Source: Spirochaetota bacterium (lineage in GTDB: Bacteria; Spirochaetota; UBA4802; JAFGJZ01). Taken from it: a stretch of 64,000 nucleotides of DNA. This document shows, in pieces, positions 1 through 8,367 of the stretch (its first letter is position 1; the number at the start of each line of letters is the position of its first letter). The stretch lies in NCBI GenBank assembly GCA_027858855.1, contig JAQIBV010000007.1:62001-126000 (forward strand). The letters are read 5' to 3'. The notes under the pieces are model-generated. The model worked only from the letters and a program-made list of their open reading frames with translations, ran no database searches and was not told the DNA's origin. Position numbers and translations under genes: made by a program.

Positions 1-1368
1 GTTGAATTTATAGGTTTTCAATTCTTTAGAAAGCTTAAATACTGATACTGGCGAGTATGTTGCCCAGTCACGGGTTTCGTCACCGCTTATTTTTACCATT
101 ATTGAACGATCCTCACTTGCTTTTGCAATAAAACTGGCCTCATAGGTGTGCCCTTTAACAAGCGGAACATTCTGAATCAGCTGTACCGAGTAAAACTGTG
201 ATCCCTGCTCTTTGATTTCAATTTTCGCGAAATTTTTGCCATCAATTTTTTCTAAAGAAATGTTTCCATCTCCACCAAAGGCATCAAGATGTAAAAAATA
301 CCAGTAGGCACTGCCGGAAAGTCCATCGATTTTTTTATCCCCACCCGTAGAAACCGTGAAATTATTATTGTAGACCTCATTTCCATCTTCGCCTGCCGGT
401 CGGGCTTCTGAAGGTCTTGCTTCCATGTAGTCTCTTGGGTCAGGTTTAACAGGTTTTCGGTATTCTCTTCCAGTCAATTCGTAAACACGAACATAGTCAA
501 TCTTCATAGTAGCTGGAAAAGAGGTTGTTTCGTCTGACTCTCCATCATAAGAGCCACCCACTGCGAGGTTCATCAACAGGTAAAATTCTTTGTCAAAGGG
601 AGCCGGGTAGGGGTTGTCTTCAGAATTCCACATGTTTTTTGTCTGGTACAGTTTTCCGTCAACATACCAGCGTAATTCGCCAGGCTCCCATTCAAGTGAA
701 TAGATGTGCCATGTTGACGTATCCTGAGGGGGATCAGTAAAAGGAAATTCAAAGAAACCTCCACTGTAACGGTTTTCCGGCCAAACACCACCATAATGAA
801 TTGTTCCGTAAACTTTAAGAAAGTCGCTTCCGCGGGCTTCCATTATGTCAATCTCACCTGATGCAGCCCATGCGCCGTATTCATTATTCTGAGGCATCAT
901 CCATATCGCAGGCCAGAGCCCTTTACCGACCGGTAGTTTTGCCCGAATTTCAAAGCGTCCATATTTTTTACTGAAAAGACCATCGGTTTTCAGGCGTGCA
1001 GAGGTATAGTTGAATTTTTCAACAGTACCATCAACTACCCCTTTATGCGGCCCCTTAATTGCTGTAATATGCAGGGATCCACTTTTAATATAGCTATTCG
1101 AGTCTGAATCAGTGTAAAACTGTTTCTCGTCATTACCCCAGCCAGGAATATATTCCAGCTGATTATAGAAACCGTTTCCGAGGTCGTAGGTCCACTTGTC
1201 AGAATTTATAGAAAATCCGTTAAATTCATCATTCCAGACAAGAGACCACATACCATCTTTAGTTTGTGAAGGTGCTTTTGAACAAGAGGCTGGCAGGACA
1301 ATTAGATAAAGAAGTGTAAAAATCATAAAAAGTTGAGTAAGTTTAGATATAAATGCTGATTTATTCAT
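1..1368 (-). CDS. Glycoside hydrolase family 16 glucanase lipoprotein with C-terminal CBM4_9-like domain (3' end outside window)
   Basis: The frame runs leftward from ATG 1366-1368 (GGAG about 8 nt upstream) and is still open at base 1, giving 456 codons. The N-terminus is hydrophobic and ends in a lipobox-like LPASC, so an exported lipoprotein is likely. The GH16 core contains GEIDIMEARG, the family's catalytic signature: nucleophile E172, D174 and acid/base E177. Around it are WNDEF, GLWPAIWMMP and WHIYSLEW, typical of laminarinase/lichenase-type enzymes that hydrolyse beta-1,3 or mixed-linkage glucans. From about residue 330 the sequence resembles a CBM4_9 carbohydrate-binding jelly roll, cut by the window edge. 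The exact substrate cannot be assigned. The family call is secure. Confidence 0.93.
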   Translation of the reverse strand, partial: MNKSAFISKLTQLFMIFTLLYLIVLPASCSKAPSQTKDGMWSLVWNDEFNGFSINSDKWTYDLGNGFYNQLEYIPGWGNDEKQFYTDSDSNSYIKSGSLHITAIKGPHKGVVDGTVEKFNYTSARLKTDGLFSKKYGRFEIRAKLPVGKGLWPAIWMMPQNNEYGAWAASGEIDIMEARGSDFLKVYGTIHYGGVWPENRYSGGFFEFPFTDPPQDTSTWHIYSLEWEPGELRWYVDGKLYQTKNMWNSEDNPYPAPFDKEFYLLMNLAVGGSYDGESDETTSFPATMKIDYVRVYELTGREYRKPVKPDPRDYMEARPSEARPAGEDGNEVYNNNFTVSTGGDKKIDGLSGSAYWYFLHLDAFGGDGNISLEKIDGKNFAKIEIKEQGSQFYSVQLIQNVPLVKGHTYEASFIAKASEDRSIMVKISGDETRDWATYSPVSVFKLSKELKTYKFN

Positions 1369-1788
1369 AATGATATCTCCATTTTGGCAATAAGTTTACG
1401 ATAGCAACAAATGCCGGATTTGTCAACGAAAAAGGATTGTGTGAAGATAAAATACTGATAGTTACTTATAAATTTTTTTTTATTAAGCAAATTCTGTAAA
1501 ATTATCTATTATTATAAATATTGTGCTATCTTCAAACTGTTTTTTGGGCGTTTTCTCGAGAGTTAGGGAGAAAATTTTAAATAAGTTCTTCCGATGCATT
1601 TCAGAGTTACACATTGTATGTAGCTCTTTCCACCAAGATTGGGCTGGTGTTTACCCAATCTTGGTGGAAAGAAACACAATACGGGCAATATAGGTAATCT
1701 GAAGTAGTAATTTGCTGCCTTTAGACAGATTTACTGCGAAGTAAGCATAAGATAAAATTTTTTCCACAAATACAAAAGAGCTGAATAT
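1369..1788. other. AT-rich intergenic region, no gene seen
   Basis: This holds the upstream region of the leftward glucanase gene and the 3' side of the leftward small membrane gene. I found no credible ORF. Its only clear structure is the long inverted repeat at 1627-1670. Confidence 0.6.
1627..1670. repeat. Perfect 17-bp inverted repeat with 10-nt spacer
   Basis: The left arm TTTCCACCAAGATTGGG (1627-1643) and the right arm 1654-1670 are exact reverse complements around a 10-nt loop. Each arm also contains the small dyad CCAA-GA-TTGG. Neither strand shows a T-tract right after the stem, so a classical terminator is not well supported. It could be an operator, an RNA hairpin or a relic of a palindromic element. 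Confidence 0.85.
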
Positions 1789-2031
1789 TTAGTTGCGGGG
1801 TTTATTCTTAGGAGGAACAGCAAGCGCACCGGCAAGGATAAGGCCAATGCCTGTAATAATGAAGAATCCGCAAATAATCCAAACAAAGATGTTTCCCATC
1901 GCCGAAGGCAGAATCATGATTGGCATCTGAAAATCTATTAAGTGTGAGATACTAAGCAGCGTTCCGATTAGCAGAGTAAAAATTCCTGAAACTGCAAACA
2001 GTGATGATGTATGCTCTTTAGTTAAATTCAT
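1789..2031 (-). CDS. Small two-helix membrane protein, hypothetical
   Basis: An 80-residue protein with a short polar N-terminus (MNLTKEHTS), a hydrophobic segment at about residues 10-33, a second at about 45-70, and a basic tail (PPKNKPRN). A GGAG-type ribosome binding site lies about 8 nt upstream of the ATG. The layout predicts two membrane helices with a short connecting loop. I do not recognise the family. It stands alone, with long non-coding stretches on both sides. That it is a real gene rests on the start signal and the coherent membrane topology. Confidence 0.6.
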   Translation of the reverse strand: MNLTKEHTSSLFAVSGIFTLLIGTLLSISHLIDFQMPIMILPSAMGNIFVWIICGFFIITGIGLILAGALAVPPKNKPRN

Positions 2032-2636
2032 ATAGGGCTCCGTGAGGCAGCGGCGAGTAACAGGCCTGATTCAGTGATTAGTGATAAGTAAGAGGCAGAG
2101 ATTAGCGGATGATATTTATACAACTCTCTGATTTAAACGTCCTTAAACTGTCTCTTGCTTTTACTGATACAGATTACTGATCTTGCATCATTAGTTACTG
2201 CCTTTACCGTTGTGTATGTTCATAAATAATGATGATAGCGGTGGATACTCAAGATGTCAATAGGGAACTTCTAAAAATTACATAAGTATTTTGAAAAAAT
2301 TTTAAATTTGGAACGGCTATACCGTTTTAGCCACGTTTTTAAGTGGAGTGCCTTGCAGACGCAAATCTGAAAATCCGAAAGTTTTCACGCCATCCGCGTA
2401 TTAGGGTATGATGGATATAAATATTGTCTAAAGGATTTAAATTTCATCCAGAATTAGTTAAATTATCTGCACTTTTCGCAGATTTAAAAATTAATGCCTT
2501 TTTACACCAAACTGGTTTGGTTTAGCATGCTGTTTTGTCATATTTTTTCACCGATATACTGTGTCTTATGTGCTTCAACGACAATTTACCACAGTTCTCT
2601 CTTGACAAAAATTGCTTTTTTCTCTGTTGTGTATTT
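2032..2636. other. Intergenic region upstream of glyA riboswitch
   Basis: No convincing gene. It carries a short motif TAGGGAACTT with flanking similarity to two other intergenic places in the window (2262-2271; also near 54353, and inverted near 62350). A TTGACA hexamer at 2602-2607 could be the -35 element of the glyA leader promoter, but I could not place a good -10. Confidence 0.45.
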
Positions 2637-2710
2637 GAACTGTGTGACTGGCGTCTTGACGGGGATTACCCCGGGGGAGCATAGTTTTGTATAGCCGAAC
2701 GCCTGGGCAT
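2637..2710 (+). promoter_or_regulatory. ZTP/ZMP (pfl) riboswitch aptamer controlling glyA
   Basis: The sequence shows the hallmarks of the pfl motif: GACTGGCG at 2646-2653, a GGGG-ATTA-CCCC hairpin at 2661-2672, then GGGGAGC, and after a short linker the 3' box CGCCTGGGC (2700-2708). A P1 helix can be drawn between GAACTGTG (2637-2644) and CATAGTTT (2680-2687) with only G-U wobbles. Known pfl riboswitches sense ZTP/ZMP, a signal of 10-formyl-THF shortage, and often sit upstream of glyA. A GC-rich imperfect hairpin at about 2718-2741 lies between the aptamer and the ribosome binding site and is the likely expression platform. Confidence 0.9.
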
Positions 2711-2757
2711 AATTCTTGGGCCGGCTGTATCCTGCCGACCTGTTCTGGAGGTCACTC

Positions 2758-4002
2758 ATGAGCTTTTTATCACAATTTGATCCGCAAATATCCGAATTAA
2801 TCGACAAAGAGGCCGATCGTCAACATCAGAAGATCCGTTTAATTGCTTCAGAGAACTATGTATCTAAGGCTGTAATGGAAGCTACCGGTTCAATTCTGAC
2901 AAACAAATACTCTGAAGGTTATGCTGGTAAGCGCTACTACGAAGGGCAGCAGCTCATCGACGAAATTGAAACACTTGCAATTGAACGAGCCAAACAACTG
3001 TTCGGTGCTGAGCATGCTAATGTTCAGCCCTATTCAGGTTCACCGGCAAATTTGGCTGTTTACCTTGCCTTTATAAAACCGGGAGACACTATTCTCGGCA
3101 TGGCTCTTCCGCATGGTGGTCATCTTACCCATGGATCGAAGGTCAGTATTTCGGGAAAATATTTTAATGCTATATCCTATGGCCTTGATGAGGCTACGGG
3201 ATTGTTGAACTATGATACTATTCGTGAAATTGCATTAGAGCATAAACCTAAAATAATCGTTGCCGGTCATTCGGCATATTCACGTCAGCTCGATTTCAAA
3301 AAATTCCGTGAAATTGCCGATGAGTGTGGCTCGATTCTTTTTGTAGACATGGCACATTTTGCAGGCCTTGTTGCAGGTGGGGTGCATCCATCACCGATAC
3401 CCTATGCAGATGTTGTAACAACTACGACTCATAAAACACTTCGTGGTCCACGTGGTGGTATGATATTATGTAAATCTGAACATGCGGCTGCAATAGACAA
3501 AGCCGTATTCCCTGGATGTCAGGGCGGACCACATAATCATACAACTGCAGCCATCGCTGTAGCACTTAAAGAGGCTCTGACTCCTCAGTTTAAAGATTAT
3601 GCCGCACAAATTGTAAAAAATTCTGCGACTCTGGCTGAAAATCTTGTGGCGAACGGTTTTAATCTGGTAACAGGTGGAACTGAAAATCATCTGATGTTGA
3701 TAGATTTAAGAAACAAGGGTGTAACCGGTAAAGAGATGGCTAAAGCCATGGATAAGGCCGGTATTGTCTGCAATTATAATTCTGTGCCTAATGATGACAG
3801 AAAGCCCTTTGATCCAAGTGGGTTGAGAATTGGTTCAGCTGCTGTAACTAGCCGCGGTTTTAAAGAAAAAGAGATGGTGCAGATTGGGGAGTGGATGACT
3901 CGTATTGCTGCTAGTTGCAGTGATGAAGAGCTTTTGTCTTCCATCGCTGCCGAAGTTAAGGAATTGTGTGATTCATTACCAATTCCTGATCTTTTTGTCT
4001 GA
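2758..4002 (+). CDS. glyA: Serine hydroxymethyltransferase
   Basis: This PLP enzyme interconverts serine plus THF with glycine plus 5,10-methylene-THF and is the main source of cytosolic one-carbon units. I chose ATG 2758 because GGAGGT at 2747-2752 precedes it at good spacing and the product then starts MSFLSQFDPQ. The longer in-frame TTG at 2716 lies inside the riboswitch expression platform. The 414-residue length is normal. Recognisable blocks are RLIASENYVS, KYSEGYAGKRYYEG and TTTTHKTLRGPRGG, whose K226 is the PLP-binding lysine. The ZTP riboswitch just upstream fits folate one-carbon control. Confidence 0.97.
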   Translation: MSFLSQFDPQISELIDKEADRQHQKIRLIASENYVSKAVMEATGSILTNKYSEGYAGKRYYEGQQLIDEIETLAIERAKQLFGAEHANVQPYSGSPANLAVYLAFIKPGDTILGMALPHGGHLTHGSKVSISGKYFNAISYGLDEATGLLNYDTIREIALEHKPKIIVAGHSAYSRQLDFKKFREIADECGSILFVDMAHFAGLVAGGVHPSPIPYADVVTTTTHKTLRGPRGGMILCKSEHAAAIDKAVFPGCQGGPHNHTTAAIAVALKEALTPQFKDYAAQIVKNSATLAENLVANGFNLVTGGTENHLMLIDLRNKGVTGKEMAKAMDKAGIVCNYNSVPNDDRKPFDPSGLRIGSAAVTSRGFKEKEMVQIGEWMTRIAASCSDEELLSSIAAEVKELCDSLPIPDLFV

Positions 4003-4039
4003 TTTAAGCCCCCCCTGTATTTAGTATTTTATATCGCGT

Positions 4040-4079
4040 ATAAAATTAATGCCCTTTTTAGAAGGGGTATTAATTTTAT
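4040..4079. terminator. Stem-loop after glyA
   Basis: ATAAAATTAAT plus GCCC (from 4040) pairs with the complementary run ending at 4079 around a short AT-rich loop, with one G-U position. The stem is A-rich on one side and T-rich on the other, so it could end transcription in either direction. Confidence 0.6.
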
Positions 4080-4213
4080 CAGTTATGATGGCATTTAGTA
4101 TAAATTTGATGGTTGACTAAATCTTGAGTATTTGTAACAAAGATAGCATAAAATTAAAATTCAGATCCGCAGACCTGATGGTTTTATGGACTGAATATAA
4201 ACAGGATACAAAA

Positions 4214-4951
4214 ATGAAAAAAATTAGTCTTATGTTGTTTGTAGTAATTCTTTTCGGGGGTTGTGACTCGTTAAAAGAGTATTTTTCTTCTTCAGATAAA
4301 AAAGAAGCTAAAAAGGGAACAGCCTCTTCTACAGAGGATACCCTTTATACACTTGGTCTTGATATTGCCAGATCACTTCAGGTATTTTCTTTAACAGAGA
4401 AAGAGCTTGATATCGTTATGAAAGGTCTCAAAGATTATCATGAAAATGATAAGACCGAATATGATAAGCAACTGGAAGCGGGGCGTCAGGATATCCGAAA
4501 ACTTGCTACAGATCGAAAAGCAATTCAGGATAAGGAAAATATTAAAAAAGGTGCCGATTTTATTGAAAAATATTCAAAACAGAAAGGCGTTAAAACAACT
4601 GAAAGTGGTATAGCCTACAAGATTATTGAGGCTGGAAGTGCAGAACGACCTCTTCCAACAAGTACCATTACTGTAAACTATAAGGGAACTCTTATAGATG
4701 GAACAGTTTTTGATTCTAGTTATGACCGTGGTAAACCGGCAACATTTCAGTTAAACCGTGTAATCAAGGGCTGGGCCGAAGGAATGAAGCTTATCGGTAA
4801 AGGCGGTAAAGCAGAGCTTGTAATACCTTCTAAACTGGCTTATGGAGAGAGAGGAAACAGATCCATCCCGGGTAATTCAGTTTTGATTTTTGAGGTGGAA
4901 CTTCTTGAAATTGACAACACTCCACCACCAGCTCCAAAGAAAAAGAAGTAA
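4214..4951 (+). CDS. FKBP-type peptidyl-prolyl cis-trans isomerase, lipoprotein
   Basis: I placed the start at ATG 4214 (AGGAT 6 nt upstream). This gives 245 residues beginning MKKISLMLFVVILFGGC, a lipoprotein signal with lipobox cysteine C17; the longer upstream frame lacks a start signal. Residues about 35-130 are helical and charged, like the FKBP N-terminal dimerisation domain. Residues about 145-235 form an FKBP_C domain with VNYKGTLIDGTVFDSS, VIKGWAEGM and IPSKLAYGERG. The family (Mip/FkpA/FklB) catalyses proline isomerisation and acts as a chaperone for envelope proteins. Monocistronic by context. Confidence 0.92.
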   Translation: MKKISLMLFVVILFGGCDSLKEYFSSSDKKEAKKGTASSTEDTLYTLGLDIARSLQVFSLTEKELDIVMKGLKDYHENDKTEYDKQLEAGRQDIRKLATDRKAIQDKENIKKGADFIEKYSKQKGVKTTESGIAYKIIEAGSAERPLPTSTITVNYKGTLIDGTVFDSSYDRGKPATFQLNRVIKGWAEGMKLIGKGGKAELVIPSKLAYGERGNRSIPGNSVLIFEVELLEIDNTPPPAPKKKK

Positions 4952-4997
4952 TTATATCTGCTTTTATTTTTCATTATAGTGGGCAATATAAAAATGG

Positions 4998-5022
4998 CGA
5001 ATCCCCCTTTTCGGGGGATTCG
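4998..5022 (-). terminator. Rho-independent terminator on the minus strand
   Basis: CGAATCCCCC (4998-5007) pairs perfectly with GGGGGATTCG (5013-5022) around a 5-nt loop. Read leftward it is followed by CCATTTTTATA, a T-tract. Read rightward no T-tract follows. It would therefore end a leftward transcript coming from 5.0-5.2 kb, although it also lies 3' of the FKBP gene. Confidence 0.7.
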
Positions 5023-5098
5023 ATCAGATTAAGAAGGGAAATTAGGAGGTTTTTTGCGGAGAGTAGTTGCGGTTGTGTTACCAGTTTCTGTAATTCTA

Positions 5099-5149
5099 TT
5101 AGAAACATATACTATTATAAGCATAAACCATGCCTAAGTTTTCATTCAT
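5099..5149 (-). CDS. Possible 16-residue micro-ORF (tentative)
   Basis: Leftward ATG 5149 is preceded, 8 nt away, by GGAGGGG (minus strand, 5158-5164), one of the strongest ribosome binding sites in the window. The product would be MNENLGMVYAYNSICF. A minus-strand TATAAT lies at 5189-5194 and a hairpin terminator at 4998-5022, so promoter, ribosome binding site, ORF and terminator fit in about 190 nt. I do not recognise the peptide. It may instead be a leader peptide or a small RNA that happens to contain an ORF. Confidence 0.35.
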   Translation of the reverse strand: MNENLGMVYAYNSICF

Positions 5150-5188
5150 AACTAAATCCCCTCCTATTTTTAAAAAAAATCATGATTT

Positions 5189-5194
5189 ATTATA
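5189..5194 (-). promoter_or_regulatory. Candidate -10 hexamer TATAAT for the micro-ORF unit
   Basis: A perfect TATAAT read leftward, about 40 nt upstream of the micro-ORF start. No TTGACA-like -35 is evident at 16-18 nt, so this is only a candidate in a very AT-rich region. Confidence 0.3.
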
Positions 5195-5614
5195 AATTTT
5201 TTTAAAATTCTGGATAAATTTCATTTAATTTGACTCTCTTTAGCCCTTTAGTATGTCTCAAAAACCCTAATTTTCAAGATACGAACTCTATAAAGAGAGA
5301 AAAAGGTACAAAATTGTACTAAAGAGATCTGTTTTATACAAAAATGTAATTTCTTTCATGTTTGATAAATGTGTAGTTAACAGGTTTTCGATGGATATGA
5401 TCCAATAAATTAAGTTCATAATTAGAACTCCCTGACCAATTCTATTCTGGTTTCCAAAAAATCTTATTTATTTTCATTGAACTGTATAAATCTAATTAGT
5501 TCAGAATTGAGTCTAATTCAGTGTATCAGAATAACTATTAATTTGAGGCTAAACATTATTCTTAATGAATAGAATTAGGAATAGGCAAAACAATATGAAG
5601 CAGTTACATAGAAA

Positions 5615-5638
5615 AGGGATCAGCATATGCTGATCCCT
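5615..5638 (-). terminator. Perfect 24-bp palindrome, terminator-like on the minus strand
   Basis: AGGGATCAGCAT at 5615-5626 is followed immediately by its exact reverse complement (5627-5638). Read leftward it runs into TTTTC, so it resembles an intrinsic terminator for a leftward transcript. No gene is visible to its right on the minus strand before the alaA-like start. It may be the end of a small RNA, or a DNA-binding dyad. Confidence 0.5.
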
Positions 5639-5839
5639 AGTGTATTAATAGGAGGTTTGTTGTGTTCAATCAAATCACTGACTAATTATAATATCTGTTT
5701 CATTTGCCGTAATAAAGTTACAAAAAATGAATATTCTGAAATAATAACTTGCAAATTGCTTCTGTCGTATAAGGAATATGATTAATTTATGGTATTAACT
5801 GAATTTTTTTCAAAATTTAGGGTTTAAATTGGTAAAAAT

Positions 5840-7060
5840 ATGGAATTACGAAAATCAAATAAGCTTGATAATGTCTTTTATGATATCAGAGGGCCTGTTC
5901 TTGAAGCTGCTGATAAGCTAATCCGCGAAGGTCATTCGATAATTAAGTTGAATACAGGGAATCCGGCTGCCTTTGATATTTGTGCACCGGATGAGATAGT
6001 TCAGGATGTTAAGCGCAACCTTGTTTATGCTCAACCTTATGGTGATTCTAAGGGGCTTTTTTCGGCTCGTAAAGCGATTATGCAGGATTGCCAGTTAAAG
6101 GGAATTAAAGGCGTAGGTGTGGATGACATCTATATCGGAAATGGAGTAAGTGAACTAATTGTAATGTCTATGCAGGGTTTGTTGAATAACGGAGACGAGG
6201 TGCTTATTCCTATTCCGGACTATCCTTTATGGACGGGGGCAGTCAATCTTGCTGGAGGAAAAGCCGTTCATTACGTCTGTGATGAGTCATCTTCGTGGTA
6301 TCCTGATCTGGATGATCTTCGTTCAAAAGTGACTAGTCGAACTAAGGCTGTTGTAATAATAAACCCCAATAATCCGACCGGTGCTGTATATCCCCGTGAA
6401 GTACTGGAAGCTATCATTTCGATTGCTGCTGAAAATAAACTGGTTGTCATTGCAGATGAGATTTATGACAGAATTCTATATGAAGATGCCCGGCACTATT
6501 CCGCAGCATCGTTGTCTGAGGATGTGCTTTTTTTAACAATGAACGGCTTGTCAAAGTCTCATCGAATCTGTGGCTTCAGAACCGGCTGGATGATTGTAAG
6601 TGGCAGTCGCTCTCACGCGAAAGATTTTATTGAGGGCCTTGATATGCTGTCGTCAATGCGCTTGTGCAGTAATATGCCTTCACAGTATGCTATTCAGACT
6701 GCTTTAGGAGGTTATCAGAGCCTCACTGATCTCTTATCTCCCGGTGGGCGATTGTACGAACAGCGGGAACATGCTCATGCTATCTTCAATGATATTCCTG
6801 GAGTTTCATGTGTAAAGCCTGATGGTGCGATCTACCTATTTCCGAAACTGGACACTAAGCGTTTTAATATTAAAGATGACAGAAAGTTCGTTCTGGACTT
6901 TCTTTTAGAAAAAAAGATTCTACTGGTTCAGGGAACAGGTTTTAACTGGCCCGACCCCGATCATTTTAGAGTAGTCTTTCTGCCTACGGTTGAAGAGCTG
7001 AAAATGGTTGCCGACCGTTTCGCAGACTTTCTTTCAGGTTATTCACAGAAAGAAAATTAA
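5840..7060 (+). CDS. alaA: Pyridoxal-phosphate alanine aminotransferase, AlaA/YfbQ type
   Basis: A 406-residue class I aminotransferase that by memory aligns along its length with Escherichia coli AlaA, the glutamate-pyruvate aminotransferase. Shared blocks include NVFYDIRGPVLEAADKL, DIYIGNGVSELIV, INPNNPTGAVYPREVLE, ADEIYDRILY and SMRLCSNMPSQYAIQTALGG. The PLP lysine is K239 in NGLSKSHRICGFRTGW. The ATG is chosen for its AlaA-like N-terminus (MELRKSNKLDNV), but the ribosome binding site is weak. It makes or interconverts alanine in the cytosol. It stands alone, convergent with the next gene. Confidence 0.9.
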   Translation: MELRKSNKLDNVFYDIRGPVLEAADKLIREGHSIIKLNTGNPAAFDICAPDEIVQDVKRNLVYAQPYGDSKGLFSARKAIMQDCQLKGIKGVGVDDIYIGNGVSELIVMSMQGLLNNGDEVLIPIPDYPLWTGAVNLAGGKAVHYVCDESSSWYPDLDDLRSKVTSRTKAVVIINPNNPTGAVYPREVLEAIISIAAENKLVVIADEIYDRILYEDARHYSAASLSEDVLFLTMNGLSKSHRICGFRTGWMIVSGSRSHAKDFIEGLDMLSSMRLCSNMPSQYAIQTALGGYQSLTDLLSPGGRLYEQREHAHAIFNDIPGVSCVKPDGAIYLFPKLDTKRFNIKDDRKFVLDFLLEKKILLVQGTGFNWPDPDHFRVVFLPTVEELKMVADRFADFLSGYSQKEN

Positions 7061-7072
7061 AGTTTCAAGAAA

Positions 7073-8140
7073 TTATTTAATTTCGAATTCAAATATAAAT
7101 GGAAAATGATCTGAAATATCAAGAGTGTCTTTCGATCGAATGTAGTAGTTTACTGGTGTGACTGTTTCCGAAGTGATTATATAGTCAATTATGCGATCAG
7201 GTTTGTTTTGTCGGTTTGGAAAGTGTGTAAACCATTCAGTAATTTTATCTGCATCGATGTCTGATTTTTGTGGATATACCTGGAACAGGTTATACAGAAG
7301 AGCCATTTCGGTATCTCGTTGAAAATAACGTTTTTCATCTTCTGGTAACAGGCTATATGACTGCCCAGGGGGCACTAAATTAAAATCACCACCGATAACC
7401 CATTCTCTATTATCTGATTGAAGCGATTTTAGAAGTTCAGCTGTGTACTGAACCTGCTTTTGCATGGTGTCACTTCCCTGCGCAAAGGCATCAAGGTGTG
7501 TAGACATTACCGTAAAGGTTTTTCCTGAGACCGTCTCTATTTCTGCTTCAAGAATCGCGCGCTTAAAGTTCAAGCTTTCTACAATGAAATTATTGGGCAT
7601 CAGTGGTAGCTGGTGACGGCGTGCTGAGCTGATTTTGAATTTGGAAATTATTGCCAGTTTCAATCCGGCACGTCCCATAATTTTCGGGTGAGGGACAAAG
7701 AGTGCACGCCAATACCAGCATGAAGTATGTGATGTATATTCTGGCGATATCATTGATAGAAGTACCTCCAGTTGATCTTCATAGTCGGTCTTTTTAGAGT
7801 CAACATCAAGTTCCTGCAAAAGGATTATATCCGGATTTTCTGAAGAAATAATTTCGGCAACACGGGTAAAAGTCTTCTTTATTGCTTTTTTGTCAGGGCG
7901 TGTATCAGGTCCTGAACCATCCCATTCATCGTAAAAGAATAGATAGTCCTTTCCAGCCATGAATTGAACATTCCAAGAAAGTATTTTTATTGTTTCATTG
8001 ATTGGCATTGGTTGTGCTGTATTACTGTTCGAAACATCGAGCTGTTCAATCGCGTCTGGGTGATAGGTTGTAATACGAACCAAAATGAAAAATAGAAGAA
8101 TAGCAAGAATTGGTACTGCGATAAATAATATTTTTTTCAT
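7073..8140 (-). CDS. Membrane-anchored endonuclease/exonuclease/phosphatase (EEP) family protein
   Basis: The 355-residue product starts with a single hydrophobic helix (about residues 3-24), so the catalytic domain probably lies outside the cytoplasmic membrane. The DNase I-like EEP motifs appear in order: ILSWNVQFM, IILLQELDVDS (metal-binding Glu), STHLDAFAQG, GGDFNLVPPG and a terminal SDHFPFIFEF. The family cleaves phosphodiester or phosphate-ester bonds in nucleic acids, inositol phosphates or lipids. The sequence alone does not fix the substrate. The catalytic residues look intact. It is convergent with the aminotransferase, with a 12-nt gap. Confidence 0.85.
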   Translation of the reverse strand: MKKILFIAVPILAILLFFILVRITTYHPDAIEQLDVSNSNTAQPMPINETIKILSWNVQFMAGKDYLFFYDEWDGSGPDTRPDKKAIKKTFTRVAEIISSENPDIILLQELDVDSKKTDYEDQLEVLLSMISPEYTSHTSCWYWRALFVPHPKIMGRAGLKLAIISKFKISSARRHQLPLMPNNFIVESLNFKRAILEAEIETVSGKTFTVMSTHLDAFAQGSDTMQKQVQYTAELLKSLQSDNREWVIGGDFNLVPPGQSYSLLPEDEKRYFQRDTEMALLYNLFQVYPQKSDIDADKITEWFTHFPNRQNKPDRIIDYIITSETVTPVNYYIRSKDTLDISDHFPFIFEFEIK

Positions 8141-8367
8141 GTCTTTTCCGGTTTCTTAAAATAGAGAGTATGAAATTTGATTTCCGTTAGCATATGTCTT
8201 TTAAAAAGATATAGATCTGAGCATTTTCTCGGTCTCAGGCGGGTTGATATTTATTATTTCTGATTTATGCTACAATATTAAGCTGTTTTGTCTGTGTCAA
8301 GAATAGAATTTAATAATTGGGTTGTAAATTGTTCAATGATTAAATTTGTGTATTATACTGAACTACT

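Larger units (their letters stand above)
5023..5839. other. Long AT-rich intergenic region with two hairpins
   Basis: About 800 bases without a normal gene. It contains a possible leftward micro-ORF with promoter and terminator signals (5099-5194), AGGAGG-like motifs on the plus strand at 5044-5049 and 5650-5655 without a convincing following ORF, and a perfect palindrome at 5615-5638. The rest is featureless to my eye. Confidence 0.55.

Noticed and set aside
2716-2757. Longer N-terminus for glyA from TTG 2716
   Set aside because: The extension falls in the riboswitch expression platform, and GGAGGT selects ATG 2758.
5054-5137. TTG-started 27-residue hydrophobic ORF after AGGAGG at 5044-5049
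   Set aside because: Spacing to the TTG is only 4 nt, and the frame runs opposite to the better-supported micro-ORF. It could be chance in a short frame.
5659-5784. TTG-started 41-codon ORF after AGGAGG at 5650-5655
   Set aside because: Composition is like the surrounding AT-rich non-coding DNA, with no recognisable feature. Only the ribosome-binding-like motif supports it.
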